Counted from the first letter of the stretch, positions 47,732 through 53,494 are shown. The stretch: DNA of 64,000 nucleotides from Pyrinomonadaceae bacterium (GCA_019694395.1 JAIBCC010000001.1:1-64000); one strand, 5' to 3'. The notes: generated from the letters alone by a model not told the origin. Numbers and translations: made by a program.

Positions 47732-47813
47732 GGAAGGCAAGCTAAATTGGTGTGGCAGCAGTCTTGAAAACTGTGGCGTTTGACGCATAGGGGTTCGAGT
47801 CCTCTGCTTTCCG
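47732..47813 (+). tRNA. tRNA-Ser(TGA)
   Basis: Acceptor GGAAGGC/GCTTTCC, anticodon loop CTTGAAA, class-II variable arm, T loop TTCGAGT, discriminator G. Confidence 0.9.
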
Positions 47814-47873
47814 TTTCTCCAAAAAACCAAAGAAAATGTGATTTCTTTGACCTCATAACCTCACCTTAAACTT

Positions 47874-47946
47874 GCAAGTATAGCCAAGCGGATAAGGCGA
47901 CAGTCTGCAAAACTGTTCAGCGTCGGTTCGATTCCGACTACTTGCT
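47874..47946 (+). tRNA. tRNA-Cys(GCA)
   Basis: Acceptor GCAAGTA/TACTTGC, anticodon loop CTGCAAA, T loop TTCGATT, discriminator T. Ends 3 nt before Y-RNA 1. Confidence 0.92.
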
Positions 47947-47949
47947 TTC

Positions 47950-48067
47950 GGCGAATGCGGAAAATGACTACATGGTAAAACAATTGTCTCAAAAACAATC
48001 AGTGAGTTGGTTCAAATCCAACAATTTTGCGAAAGCAAATTACAAACGTCATTTCAATTTTGTCGCC
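47950..48067 (+). ncRNA. Y-RNA 1 (YrlA-like) with tRNA module broken in the D arm
   Basis: 118 nt. Outer helix GGCGA/TCGCC followed by AATGC and preceded by TTG; second helix AAATGAC/GTCATTT; then TACAT. Inside, in order: a D-loop-like GGTAAAAC, an anticodon-like arm (ATTGT, loop CTCAAAA, ACAAT), a T arm (GTTGG, TTCAAAT, CCAAC), then an acceptor-like hairpin AATTTTGC-GAAA-GCAAATT closed by a GAAA tetraloop. The 5' acceptor strand therefore follows the 3' strand: a permuted tRNA with no free ends. It lies 3 nt after tRNA-Cys and 6 nt before tRNA-Arg. The Y-RNA assignment rests on the scaffold and the nearby Ro60 gene. Confidence 0.7.
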
Positions 48068-48073
48068 GTTTTC

Positions 48074-48148
48074 GGCTTCGTAGCGTAATGGATTTAGCGC
48101 ACAAGAATTCGACTCTTGGGGTTGCAGGTTCGAGTCCTGCCGAAGTCA
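48074..48148 (+). tRNA. tRNA-Arg(TCG)
   Basis: Acceptor GGCTTCG/CGAAGTC, anticodon loop ATTCGAC, T loop TTCGAGT, discriminator A. It starts 6 nt after Y-RNA 1. Confidence 0.88.
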
Positions 48149-48152
48149 TTTC

Positions 48153-48192
48153 GATTGTGGAATGCGGATTTTTTAGTCCGCCTTCCACAATC
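48153..48192. repeat. Perfect 10-bp hairpin between tRNAs
   Basis: GATTGTGGAA/TTCCACAATC with an inner GCGGA/TCCGC. The word GCGGATTT recurs in the cax terminator. Possible terminator or REP-like repeat. Confidence 0.5.
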
Positions 48193-48212
48193 GCAAATCC
48201 GCAATCAAATTT

Positions 48213-48288
48213 GGGAACGTAGCTCAAATGGAATCAGAGTAGTTCAGTGCGAACGAACAGGTTGGAGGTTCGAGTCCTTCCGTTCCCA
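48213..48288 (+). tRNA. tRNA-Arg(GCG)
   Basis: Acceptor GGGAACG/CGTTCCC, anticodon loop GTGCGAA with T33, T loop TTCGAGT, discriminator A. The anticodon stem has an A31-C39 mismatch. Confidence 0.75.
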
Positions 48289-48339
48289 TTCCTCAAATAG
48301 CTGCATAATTACTAGCTAACCTCATCCCTCACTTTTTAT

Positions 48340-48410
48340 TTCGGGGTCGTCTAATGGCAGGACGGCTGACTTTGAATCAGTAAATATAGGTTCGACTCCT
48401 TTCCCCGAAG
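48340..48410 (+). tRNA. tRNA-Gln(TTG)
   Basis: Acceptor TTCGGGG/CCCCGAA, anticodon loop CTTTGAA, discriminator G. One T-T mismatch in the T stem. Confidence 0.85.
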
Positions 48411-48423
48411 TTTTTTTTAATAA

Positions 48424-48499
48424 CTGGGTGTTCCACAGATGGCTATATGGGCTTGCCTTGGGAGCAAGTGTTTCGCAGGTTCGAATCCTGCCACCCAGA
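48424..48499 (+). tRNA. tRNA-Pro(TGG)
   Basis: Acceptor CTGGGTG/CACCCAG, anticodon loop CTTGGGA, T loop TTCGAAT, discriminator A, no CCA. Confidence 0.9.
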
Positions 48500-48525
48500 T
48501 TTTGTTTGTTTTAAGGAATTAAATT

Positions 48526-48972
48526 TTGTATTTTATACTCATGAAAAAATGTTCTAAATGTAATCAACAGTTTAGCTTAGAGAATTTCAGTATTATCAAT
48601 AAAAAAACAGGAAAGATTTCCTCAATGTGTAAAGCATGCTTGAAGTTCTATAATCGAGAATATTGGAGCAAAGTTAAACACCTCAAAAACCCTGTCAAAA
48701 ATGAACACGCCAAAATCAGAAGGCAACAAATTAGAAAATATATACTTTCTGTATTACAGCAAAGTAGTTGTATGGATTGCGGAATAAGCGACTGGAGAGT
48801 TTTGGAATTTGATCATCGGGACAGAAAACAAAAACGCCTAAATATAGCAGATGCTACTCAATATTCTATTAAAACAGTTAAAGCAGAAATCAATAAATGT
48901 GATATTGTCTGTGCAAATTGCCACAATATACGCACCATCGAGCAAAGAAATTATTACTCAGGTCTTATTTAA
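48526..48972 (+). CDS. Small HNH endonuclease inside the tRNA array
   Basis: 148 aa from TTG at 48526, 7 nt after AAGGAA; the ATG at 48541 (MKKCSKC) is an equally possible start. Two CxxC pairs (CSKCNQQF and CKACLKF) precede a basic helix. The core is CMDCGISDWRVLEFDHRDRKQK, followed by CDIVCANCHNIRT, which matches HNH nucleases of phages and mobile elements. It could be a homing-type nuclease or an RNA/DNA nuclease of the island. It sits on the array strand between tRNA-Pro and tRNA-Leu. Confidence 0.75.
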   Translation: MYFILMKKCSKCNQQFSLENFSIINKKTGKISSMCKACLKFYNREYWSKVKHLKNPVKNEHAKIRRQQIRKYILSVLQQSSCMDCGISDWRVLEFDHRDRKQKRLNIADATQYSIKTVKAEINKCDIVCANCHNIRTIEQRNYYSGLI

Positions 48973-49003
48973 TTCAAATTACAACTTACAAATTGATTTT
49001 CCT

Positions 49004-49077
49004 GCCGACGTGGTCTAACGGGCAAAGCCACTGGTCTTAGAAACCAGTTATTGCGAGTTCGAATCTCGCCGTCGGTA
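49004..49077 (+). tRNA. tRNA-Leu(TAG), class I
   Basis: Acceptor GCCGACG/CGTCGGT, anticodon loop CTTAGAA, T loop TTCGAAT, discriminator A. The variable loop is short, unlike normal bacterial leucine tRNAs. Confidence 0.8.
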
Positions 49078-49085
49078 TTTTATTT

Positions 49086-49158
49086 GGGGTGATGATGTTA
49101 ATTGGCAGCATGGAAGTCCTGCAAACTTCTCGTAAGGGTTCAAATCCCTTTCATTCCA
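49086..49158 (+). tRNA. tRNA-Ala(TGC) with C33
   Basis: Acceptor GGGGTGA/TCATTCC, anticodon stem GAAGT/ACTTC, loop CCTGCAA, so position 33 is C instead of U. Discriminator A. Confidence 0.7.
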
Positions 49159-49167
49159 TCAACTTAC

Positions 49168-49242
49168 GCTCGTGTGATGCAATCGGGAGACATCCAAAGC
49201 TAAGAACTTTGGTTTCTGCAAGTTCAAATCTTGCCACGAGTA
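49168..49242 (+). tRNA. tRNA-Leu(AAG), class I
   Basis: Acceptor GCTCGTG/CACGAGT, anticodon stem CAAAG/CTTTG, loop CTAAGAA with A34, short variable loop, T stem GCAAG/CTTGC. Confidence 0.7.
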
Positions 49243-49292
49243 TCAACTTGATTTTGGATTTGTAATTTCGGATCTTGGATTGCAAATCTTTT

Positions 49293-49367
49293 GCTTGCGT
49301 AGCCCAATTTGGCAGAGGCGTTGGTTTCAAAAACCAAAGGTTGTGAGTTCGAATCTCACCGCGAGTA
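49293..49367 (+). tRNA. tRNA-Leu(CAA), class I
   Basis: Acceptor GCTTGCG/CGCGAGT, anticodon loop TTCAAAA, T loop TTCGAAT, discriminator A, short variable loop. Confidence 0.82.
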
Positions 49368-49372
49368 TTTTT

Positions 49373-49446
49373 GTGCGTGTAGCCCAACCGGCAGAGGCAG
49401 TTGACTTAAAACCAACTTAGTGAAAGTTCAAATCTTTCCACGCATA
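49373..49446 (+). tRNA. tRNA-Leu(TAA), class I
   Basis: Acceptor GTGCGTG/CACGCAT, anticodon loop CTTAAAA, A-C mismatch at 31-39, T loop TTCAAAT, short variable loop. It lies 5 nt after tRNA-Leu(CAA). Confidence 0.8.
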
Positions 49447-49456
49447 TTTTTTTTCT

Positions 49457-49530
49457 GAGGACGTATGCAAACGGAAAAAGCGACCAGACTTTCGATCTGG
49501 ATTGTGCGGGTTCGAGTCCCGTCGTCCTTG
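49457..49530 (+). tRNA. tRNA-Glu(TTC)
   Basis: Acceptor GAGGACG/CGTCCTT, anticodon loop CTTTCGA, T loop TTCGAGT, discriminator G. Ends 6 nt before Y-RNA 2. Confidence 0.88.
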
Positions 49531-49536
49531 CTTCAA

Positions 49537-49685
49537 TTTTGGCGAATGCAAAAAGTGATTACATTATCCCCACTCAAAAATTATGGGGATATAGCTCAAT
49601 AGGTAGAGCGTCGGCAAGGAACGTTGCCGGAGGTATCGGTTCGAGTCCGTTTTCAGTTATCACGGTTCACTTTTTGTCGCCAAAA
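49537..49685 (+). ncRNA. Y-RNA 2 with tRNA module broken in the T stem
   Basis: 149 nt. Outer helix TTTTGGCGA/TCGCCAAAA; second helix AAAGTGA/TCACTTT, compensated relative to copy 1; then ATTACAT. The module begins with a 3' acceptor strand (TATCCCC, A), an AT-rich linker, the 5' acceptor strand GGGGATA, TA, a D arm (GCTC..GAGC), a 7-bp hairpin with a 6-nt loop where the anticodon arm would be, and a T arm (TCGG, TTCGAGT, CCG). CCG plus the AT of TACAT would restore the T-stem strand CCGAT. It resembles a tRNA-Ala body without a normal anticodon loop. It ends in ACGGT before the closing helix, as do the minimal copies. Confidence 0.72.
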
Positions 49686-49691
49686 AATCTC

Positions 49692-49757
49692 GGGCGAATG
49701 CTGAAATGACTACATTCACTTTCCAATGAAACGGTGTCATTTCTTTTCTTGTCGCCC
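49692..49757 (+). ncRNA. Y-RNA 3, minimal form
   Basis: 66 nt. Outer helix GGGCGA/TCGCCC, second helix AAATGAC/GTCATTT, TACAT, a short hairpin TTCA..TGAA, then ACGGT before the second helix closes. No tRNA-like module. It starts 6 nt after Y-RNA 2. Confidence 0.7.
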
Positions 49758-49767
49758 AACAATTTCT

Positions 49768-49850
49768 GGAAACGTGGCGAAATGGTAGCCGCAACTGTTT
49801 GCTAAACAGTCGAGCAAAGTCTTGTGCAGGTTCGAGTCCTGTCGTTTCCG
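49768..49850 (+). tRNA. tRNA-Ser(GCT)
   Basis: Acceptor GGAAACG/CGTTTCC, anticodon loop TTGCTAA, class-II variable arm, T loop TTCGAGT, discriminator G. Confidence 0.9.
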
Positions 49851-49851
49851 T

Positions 49852-49928
49852 TGGGCAGTAGCTTAATTTGGTAAAGCATCACACTGTGAATGTGACCACT
49901 ACGGGTTCAAATCCCGTCTGTCCACCCA
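49852..49928 (+). tRNA. tRNA-His(GTG)
   Basis: Acceptor TGGGCAG/CTGTCCA, discriminator C as in histidine tRNAs, anticodon loop CTGTGAA. CCA is encoded, the only case in the array. Position -1 is T, so the usual G-1 is not encoded. Confidence 0.88.
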
Positions 49929-49950
49929 ATCGAAAATCCCAAAATTAAAT

Positions 49951-50023
49951 GGGGGCGTAGCATAGCGGCTAATGCGCTTGACTGTCTATCAAGTCATCGC
50001 GGGTTCGAGTCCCGTCGCTCTCG
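49951..50023 (+). tRNA. tRNA-Asp(GTC)
   Basis: Acceptor GGGGGCG/CGCTCTC, anticodon loop CTGTCTA, T loop TTCGAGT, discriminator G. Confidence 0.9.
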
Positions 50024-50029
50024 TTCTAA

Positions 50030-50101
50030 GGACATTTAGCTGAGATAGATTAGCGTCAGTCTGAAAAACTGAAGAGGTTGGTGCGTTGCCAACAATGTCC
50101 A
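50030..50101 (+). tRNA. tRNA-Phe(GAA) with unusual T loop
   Basis: Acceptor GGACATT/AATGTCC, anticodon loop CTGAAAA. The T stem TTGG/CCAA encloses TGCGTTG instead of the TTCRANY consensus. Discriminator A. Confidence 0.8.
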
Positions 50102-50174
50102 TATGAAAAACAAACTTTTTATTTACGATTACGGGTGACGATTGAATCTAAGTTCAATCCTGACAATAATATCT

Positions 50175-50249
50175 GGGCGTGTAACCATAATGGATTTTGG
50201 AACTGTCTTCTAAACAGTAATTATGCGGGTTCGAGTCCCGCCATGCCCC
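50175..50249 (+). tRNA. tRNA-Arg(TCT)
   Basis: Acceptor GGGCGTG/CATGCCC, anticodon loop CTTCTAA, T stem GCGGG/CCCGC, discriminator C. Confidence 0.88.
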
Positions 50250-50293
50250 TTTTCCAATTTTAGATGACGGATCTCGGAAATTTAATTTTTTCT

Positions 50294-50367
50294 AGCCGAT
50301 TAGCTCAATCTGGCAGAGCAGATGTCCTACAAACATAAGGTTAAAGGTTCAAATCCTTTATCGGCTA
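50294..50367 (+). tRNA. tRNA-Val(TAC) with C33
   Basis: Acceptor AGCCGAT/ATCGGCT, anticodon loop CCTACAA (C33), T loop TTCAAAT, discriminator A. Its last 3 nt overlap the stop of the minus-strand membrane protein. Confidence 0.78.
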
Positions 50368-50799
50368 TTCTGACCAAAAAAGGTAATTTTTAAATACATA
50401 TTTCCAAGGAATTACCAAAAGCATAAAAGGTGCAGCGATGAAAATATAGGTCATTTCTTCGGCTGAAGAACCTTCTAATTGATTTGCTCTCCACAAAGGC
50501 AAAGAAACTACAATCAACCAAAGCGTTTTGTAAAATATCATAAACAAAACAATCGGCAACCATTTGAGTGGTTTAAATAACCCGAAAAGTCCGAGTGTGC
50601 CATAGGCTGCCCAAACACAGATTGCCATTGCACGAAATTTTTCTAGTTGACCATCATTTGTAAAAATCATTTTCCATGCGTCAACACTCATCACAGCCAA
50701 CATTAGAAAATATAGAATTCGTAAAAGATAAATATTTATCGGGCGAACACCTTCATATTTCTCCAGGTTTAGAGAAAAGACATAATTTAGAAAAGTCAT
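50365..50799 (-). CDS. Hypothetical four-helix membrane protein in the array
   Basis: 144 aa, on the strand opposite to the tRNAs. Four hydrophobic helices (about 22-42, 58-77, 82-102 and 115-135) separated by short basic or acidic loops, ending KYVFKNYLFWSE. I recognise no family. It interrupts the array between two tRNA-Val genes. Confidence 0.65.
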   Translation of the reverse strand: MTFLNYVFSLNLEKYEGVRPINIYLLRILYFLMLAVMSVDAWKMIFTNDGQLEKFRAMAICVWAAYGTLGLFGLFKPLKWLPIVLFMIFYKTLWLIVVSLPLWRANQLEGSSAEEMTYIFIAAPFMLLVIPWKYVFKNYLFWSE

Positions 50800-50848
50800 A
50801 CGAAATTCACTTACGAAGAAGTTTTGAACAAAGTTCGTGATTTATTAA

Positions 50849-50922
50849 CGCTGATTAACTCAATCCGGCTGAGCAACTGTTTTACACACAGATGGTTAGA
50901 GGTTCAAATCCTTTATCGGCGA
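50849..50922 (+). tRNA. tRNA-Val(TAC), second copy
   Basis: Acceptor CGCTGAT/ATCGGCG, anticodon loop TTTACAC with normal T33, T loop TTCAAAT, one mismatch at 27-43. Confidence 0.82.
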
Positions 50923-50927
50923 TTTTT

Positions 50928-51000
50928 TGCGGTGTAGCTCAATCGGCAGAGCAAAGTTCTCATAAGACTGAGGTTAGAGGTTCAAATCCGCTCACCGCAA
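50928..51000 (+). tRNA. tRNA-Met(CAT)
   Basis: Acceptor TGCGGTG/CACCGCA, anticodon loop CTCATAA, discriminator A. The 1-72 pair is present, so it is elongator-like; tRNA-Ile2 (lysidine) cannot be excluded. Confidence 0.82.
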
Positions 51001-51061
51001 TTTCAACTGAAGGCAAAGAAAACTTAAAAAAAAACTCATTTCTTCCTCACCTCACTTTTCA

Positions 51062-51137
51062 GGCTGACTAGCTCAAATGGAAACAGAGCAACTGTCTTGT
51101 AAACAGTCGGTTGTGGGTTCGAGTCCCACGTTAGCCT
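51062..51137 (+). tRNA. tRNA-Thr(TGT)
   Basis: Acceptor GGCTGAC/GTTAGCC, anticodon loop CTTGTAA, T stem GTGGG/CCCAC, discriminator T. Confidence 0.9.
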
Positions 51138-51142
51138 CTTTA

Positions 51143-51224
51143 TCAGTAAGCACTTGGCAATGGCAGTTTGCAGTTAGATTTTTAATTAAAAAACTGCCAC
51201 CTGCTTCTGCTTACTGCCTACTGA
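51143..51224. repeat. GGCAGT-word inverted repeat (copy 2)
   Basis: TCAGTAAGCACTTGGCAATG on the left and CTGCTTACTGCCTACTGA on the right, between tRNA-Thr and tRNA-Ile. Confidence 0.55.
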
Positions 51225-51227
51225 AAC

Positions 51228-51319
51228 CGGGGTATAGTTTAATGGCAAAACAGTCGTCTTATAAACGATATTACCGGCAGATTACCGTAAGATTACAGGT
51301 TCAAATCCTGTTGCCCCGA
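51228..51319 (+). tRNA. tRNA-Ile(TAT)-like with long variable arm
   Basis: Acceptor CGGGGTA/TGCCCCG, anticodon loop CTTATAA, T stem ACAGG/CCTGT. The variable region is about 25 nt, as in class II, which is not expected for isoleucine. An insertion or a mis-assigned identity is possible. Confidence 0.65.
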
Positions 51320-51326
51320 ATTCTTT

Positions 51327-51404
51327 TCAGTTGGCAGTTGCAGTTGCGGCAGCGGCAGTAAGAAAGCCTCTAACTGTCCTGTGCTGCCGCCTTCTGCCTA
51401 CTGA
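51327..51404. repeat. GGCAGT-word inverted repeat (copy 3)
   Basis: Tandem GGCAGTT-like words on the left, CTGCCGCCTTCTGCC and ACTGA on the right. The following 170 nt to tRNA-Asn hold nothing I can support. Confidence 0.5.
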
Positions 51405-51581
51405 ACAATTTCCTACCAAAACAAGCGCAAAAGAATTTTTGTTGAGAGCAAAAGAATGCTTTAAATTCCTATCTGATGTTTGCAACAAACAACTTGTCTT
51501 TTGTTCGTCGAAGCAATTTTTCTTTTGCGCTCACCCGCCTATTTGATTTAGGCATGGAGATTTAGGATTTTTAAGTTTTTT

Positions 51582-51655
51582 TCTGCGATAACTCAATTGG
51601 TGAGAGTGCCGTTCTGTTAAATCGGAAGTTCTGAGTTCGAGTCTCAGTCGCAGAG
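51582..51655 (+). tRNA. tRNA-Asn(GTT)
   Basis: Acceptor TCTGCGA/TCGCAGA, anticodon loop CTGTTAA, one T-T mismatch in the anticodon stem, discriminator G. Confidence 0.85.
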
Positions 51656-51675
51656 TTTTTTTATCCTCACCTCAT

Positions 51676-51750
51676 AGGTTGGTAGCCAAGTCAGGTTAAG
51701 GCACTCGCCTTTTAAGCGAGGTATCGTGGGTTCAATTCCCACCCGACCTA
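51676..51750 (+). tRNA. tRNA-Lys(TTT)
   Basis: Acceptor AGGTTGG/CCGACCT, anticodon loop CTTTTAA, T stem GTGGG/CCCAC, discriminator A. Confidence 0.9.
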
Positions 51751-51769
51751 TCTTTTAAATATCAAAGAA

Positions 51770-51798
51770 AATAGAGCAGATTTGATACCTGCTCTATT
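51770..51798. terminator. Bidirectional terminator after tRNA-Lys
   Basis: AATAGAGCAG/CTGCTCTATT, a perfect 10-bp stem between the tRNA block and the convergent CHRD gene. Confidence 0.75.
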
Positions 51799-51827
51799 CA
51801 TTTGAAATTCTAATTTTGTTCTAAATA

Positions 51828-52265
51828 TTATTTCCTTTGGCTCAATTGCCCCCGAATTGCACCATCAGGAAATTCGTCATTATGGACGTTGACATAAAAG
51901 TTTTCAGGATTATCCTTCATGCTTTTTATTAAGTCTTTGTCCACATTTTTAACGCAGTTGTGTGATTCTTTGTTCGGCAAAGGTGTTAACGTAACAACTA
52001 CATCCCCGGCTTCCCCTGCAACTGCCCGATGAATATGTGCCATCGTTGCCGTTCCGATATTAGAAACTTTAAGATCAAAACAGACTTCGCCTTTATCGTG
52101 ATGAAGTGTTATATCAGCCGTGCCGCTTCCATCAGGATCACCCGGTCCCGGAACTTCGGCTGTTCCGCTTAGAGTTGTAAATAATTTGTCATTGTCATCA
52201 GCCATAAACCCAAAAGATAAAAGGCTGAGAGCAAAGATTAAACCGATAATTTGTATTTTTTTCAT
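51828..52265 (-). CDS. Secreted CHRD-domain protein
   Basis: 145 aa from the ATG at 52265 after AAGGAGG; a longer frame to 52388 has no ribosome site. Signal peptide (about 1-22), then a CHRD domain (FTTLSGTAEVPGPGDPDGSGTADITL, MAHIHRAVAGEAGDVVVTL, NFYVNVHNDEFPDGAIRGQL). Function is unknown; CHRD domains occur in secreted bacterial proteins. It is a passenger in the array on the opposite strand. Confidence 0.88.
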   Translation of the reverse strand: MKKIQIIGLIFALSLLSFGFMADDNDKLFTTLSGTAEVPGPGDPDGSGTADITLHHDKGEVCFDLKVSNIGTATMAHIHRAVAGEAGDVVVTLTPLPNKESHNCVKNVDKDLIKSMKDNPENFYVNVHNDEFPDGAIRGQLSQRK

Positions 52266-52442
52266 TTTTACCTCCTTGAAAAAAACCTGGTAACCGTAAA
52301 TTTGTAAACAAATAAACTGTTGCACAAATAAATTAGTTTTGTGCATTCGTTTGATACATTGGAATACACAAAAATTAAGCTGACGCAAAATTTATTCCAA
52401 TAAGCAGTAAACTATTGAATTACAAGCGCTAATCTCTATTTT

Positions 52443-52585
52443 GGCGAATGCCGTTTGGGAATACATGGATACAATTGGTTCGATTCCAATCTTTGCCCCT
52501 TTTACAATTTATGGGCAAAGAGTCATTGGCTAAGACGCTGATGTCAAAGCTGATGTCAAAAAAATTCTCATCAATTCTTGTCGCC
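52443..52585 (+). ncRNA. Y-RNA 4 with tRNA module broken in the anticodon arm
   Basis: 143 nt. Outer helix GGCGA/TCGCC, second helix TGGGAAT/ATTCTCA (a new pairing), then ACAT. The module runs T arm (ATTGG, TTCGATT, CCAAT), 3' acceptor strand CTTTGCCC, linker of about 14 nt, 5' acceptor strand GGGCAAAG, D arm (GTC, loop ATTGGCTAA, GAC), then two tandem copies of GCTGATGTCAAA. The Y stem takes the place of the anticodon arm, as described for YrlA RNAs. tRNA-Ile follows 8 nt later. Confidence 0.7.
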
Positions 52586-52593
52586 AAATTTTT

Positions 52594-52666
52594 CGCAGCG
52601 TAGCTTAGTTGGCAAAGCAAACTCTTGATAAGGGTGAGAGCGAAAGTTCGATTCTTTCCGTTGCGA
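52594..52666 (+). tRNA. tRNA-Ile(GAT)
   Basis: Acceptor CGCAGCG/CGTTGCG, anticodon loop TTGATAA, T loop TTCGATT, discriminator A; mismatch at 27-43. Confidence 0.83.
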
Positions 52667-52677
52667 TTTCAACCTAA

Positions 52678-52766
52678 CCACCCAAGCGGGTAGTTCTTGA
52701 CATAAAATCTTAAAAAGTCCTTGATTTTACTCAAAATCTACTATTTTTAACCATCCAAGCGGGTGG
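52678..52766. repeat. Two small hairpins with an AAGC loop
   Basis: ACCC-AAGC-GGGT at 52680-52691 and CCATCC-AAGC-GGGTGG at 52751-52766, both preceded by AACC. They lie upstream of the 163-aa gene; a TTGACA at 52697 lies between them but has a poor -10. Confidence 0.4.
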
Positions 52767-52842
52767 CGATTCAATATCAATAAAATCGTATTATTCCATC
52801 ACTGAGCGTTTGTTCAGATTTTATAGAAAAGGAGCAAGATTT

Positions 52843-53334
52843 ATGGCATTTATTGATATTGATAAAAATAGTGATGATCCAACAAGTATTACATTTTATA
52901 ACGTGAACGATTCGGTAGGAGCAGGTGGGAAAAATAATACTGAGGACGTGAAAGTAGTGCAGTTTTTTCTCCAAAGAGCTTATCTGACTTCTTCCTTTAA
53001 GAACAATAAAACTTGGGGCGATATGATTCCCGACGGAAAATGCGGTCCGATTACAAATAGTTGGATTAGAAAGTTTCAGATGGATTGCCATAAACTCGGA
53101 GCAAATCCATTAATCGACGGTTTGGTTGATAAAGCCAATAATCCAAACAACAACCGAATCGGTTCACTTTCTCACACCGATTATACAATTCGATTATTGA
53201 ATAATGTTTTGAGGCACGATGACAAAGATGTTTATAAAAATTTGACTACACATCCCAAAGTCCCTGCTGATTTGAAACTTATCTTTCTGCAAATCCAAGC
53301 CGAAGGACCGGCAATGAATTTTGGAAATAATTAA
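52843..53334 (+). CDS. Hypothetical protein with a peptidoglycan-binding-like region
   Basis: 163 aa from the ATG at 52843 after AAAGGAG. Residues 30-95 (DVKVVQFFLQRAYLTSS, IPDGKCGPITNSWIRKFQ) look like a PG_binding_1 helical repeat: an index helix, then D-G-x-x-G-P-x-T, then a helix. No signal peptide, so if real the domain would need another export route. It is the only plus-strand protein gene between the first array block and rtcB. Confidence 0.6.
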   Translation: MAFIDIDKNSDDPTSITFYNVNDSVGAGGKNNTEDVKVVQFFLQRAYLTSSFKNNKTWGDMIPDGKCGPITNSWIRKFQMDCHKLGANPLIDGLVDKANNPNNNRIGSLSHTDYTIRLLNNVLRHDDKDVYKNLTTHPKVPADLKLIFLQIQAEGPAMNFGNN

Positions 53335-53355
53335 ATCTTTTCACTTTAATCTTTC

Positions 53356-53423
53356 GGGCGAATGCTTAAATGACTACATTTCTTTAGGGAAGAAAAACCG
53401 TGTCATTTTTAATTTTGTCGCCC
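53356..53423 (+). ncRNA. Y-RNA 5, minimal form
   Basis: 68 nt. Outer helix GGGCGA/TCGCCC, second helix AAATGAC/GTCATTT, TACAT, hairpin TTTCTT..AAGAAA, then ACCGT. Same layout as Y-RNA 3 with a different apical hairpin. Confidence 0.7.
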
Positions 53424-53434
53424 TAAAAATAATA

Positions 53435-53473
53435 AAAGGCTTCCGGCAGAATCAAAACTGCCTTGAAGCCTTT
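53435..53473. terminator. Bidirectional hairpin terminator
   Basis: AAAGGCTTC and GGCAG pair with CTGCC and GAAGCCTTT. It separates Y-RNA 5 from a convergent 31-aa ORF. Confidence 0.7.
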
Positions 53474-53494
53474 CAATAATCTTTTTTGAAAATA

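Noticed and set aside
47425-49387. Minus-strand ORFs of 60-80 codons in the tRNA array (for example 47425-47613, 47650-47856, 49151-49387)
   Set aside because: They are antisense readings of tRNA genes; the recurring THNLW-type peptides come from T-arm and anticodon sequence, and no ribosome sites are present.
50102-50174. Possible extra tRNA fragment between tRNA-Phe and tRNA-Arg(TCT)
   Set aside because: GATTGAATC/GTTCAATC-like pairing is suggestive, but no acceptor or D arm could be built.
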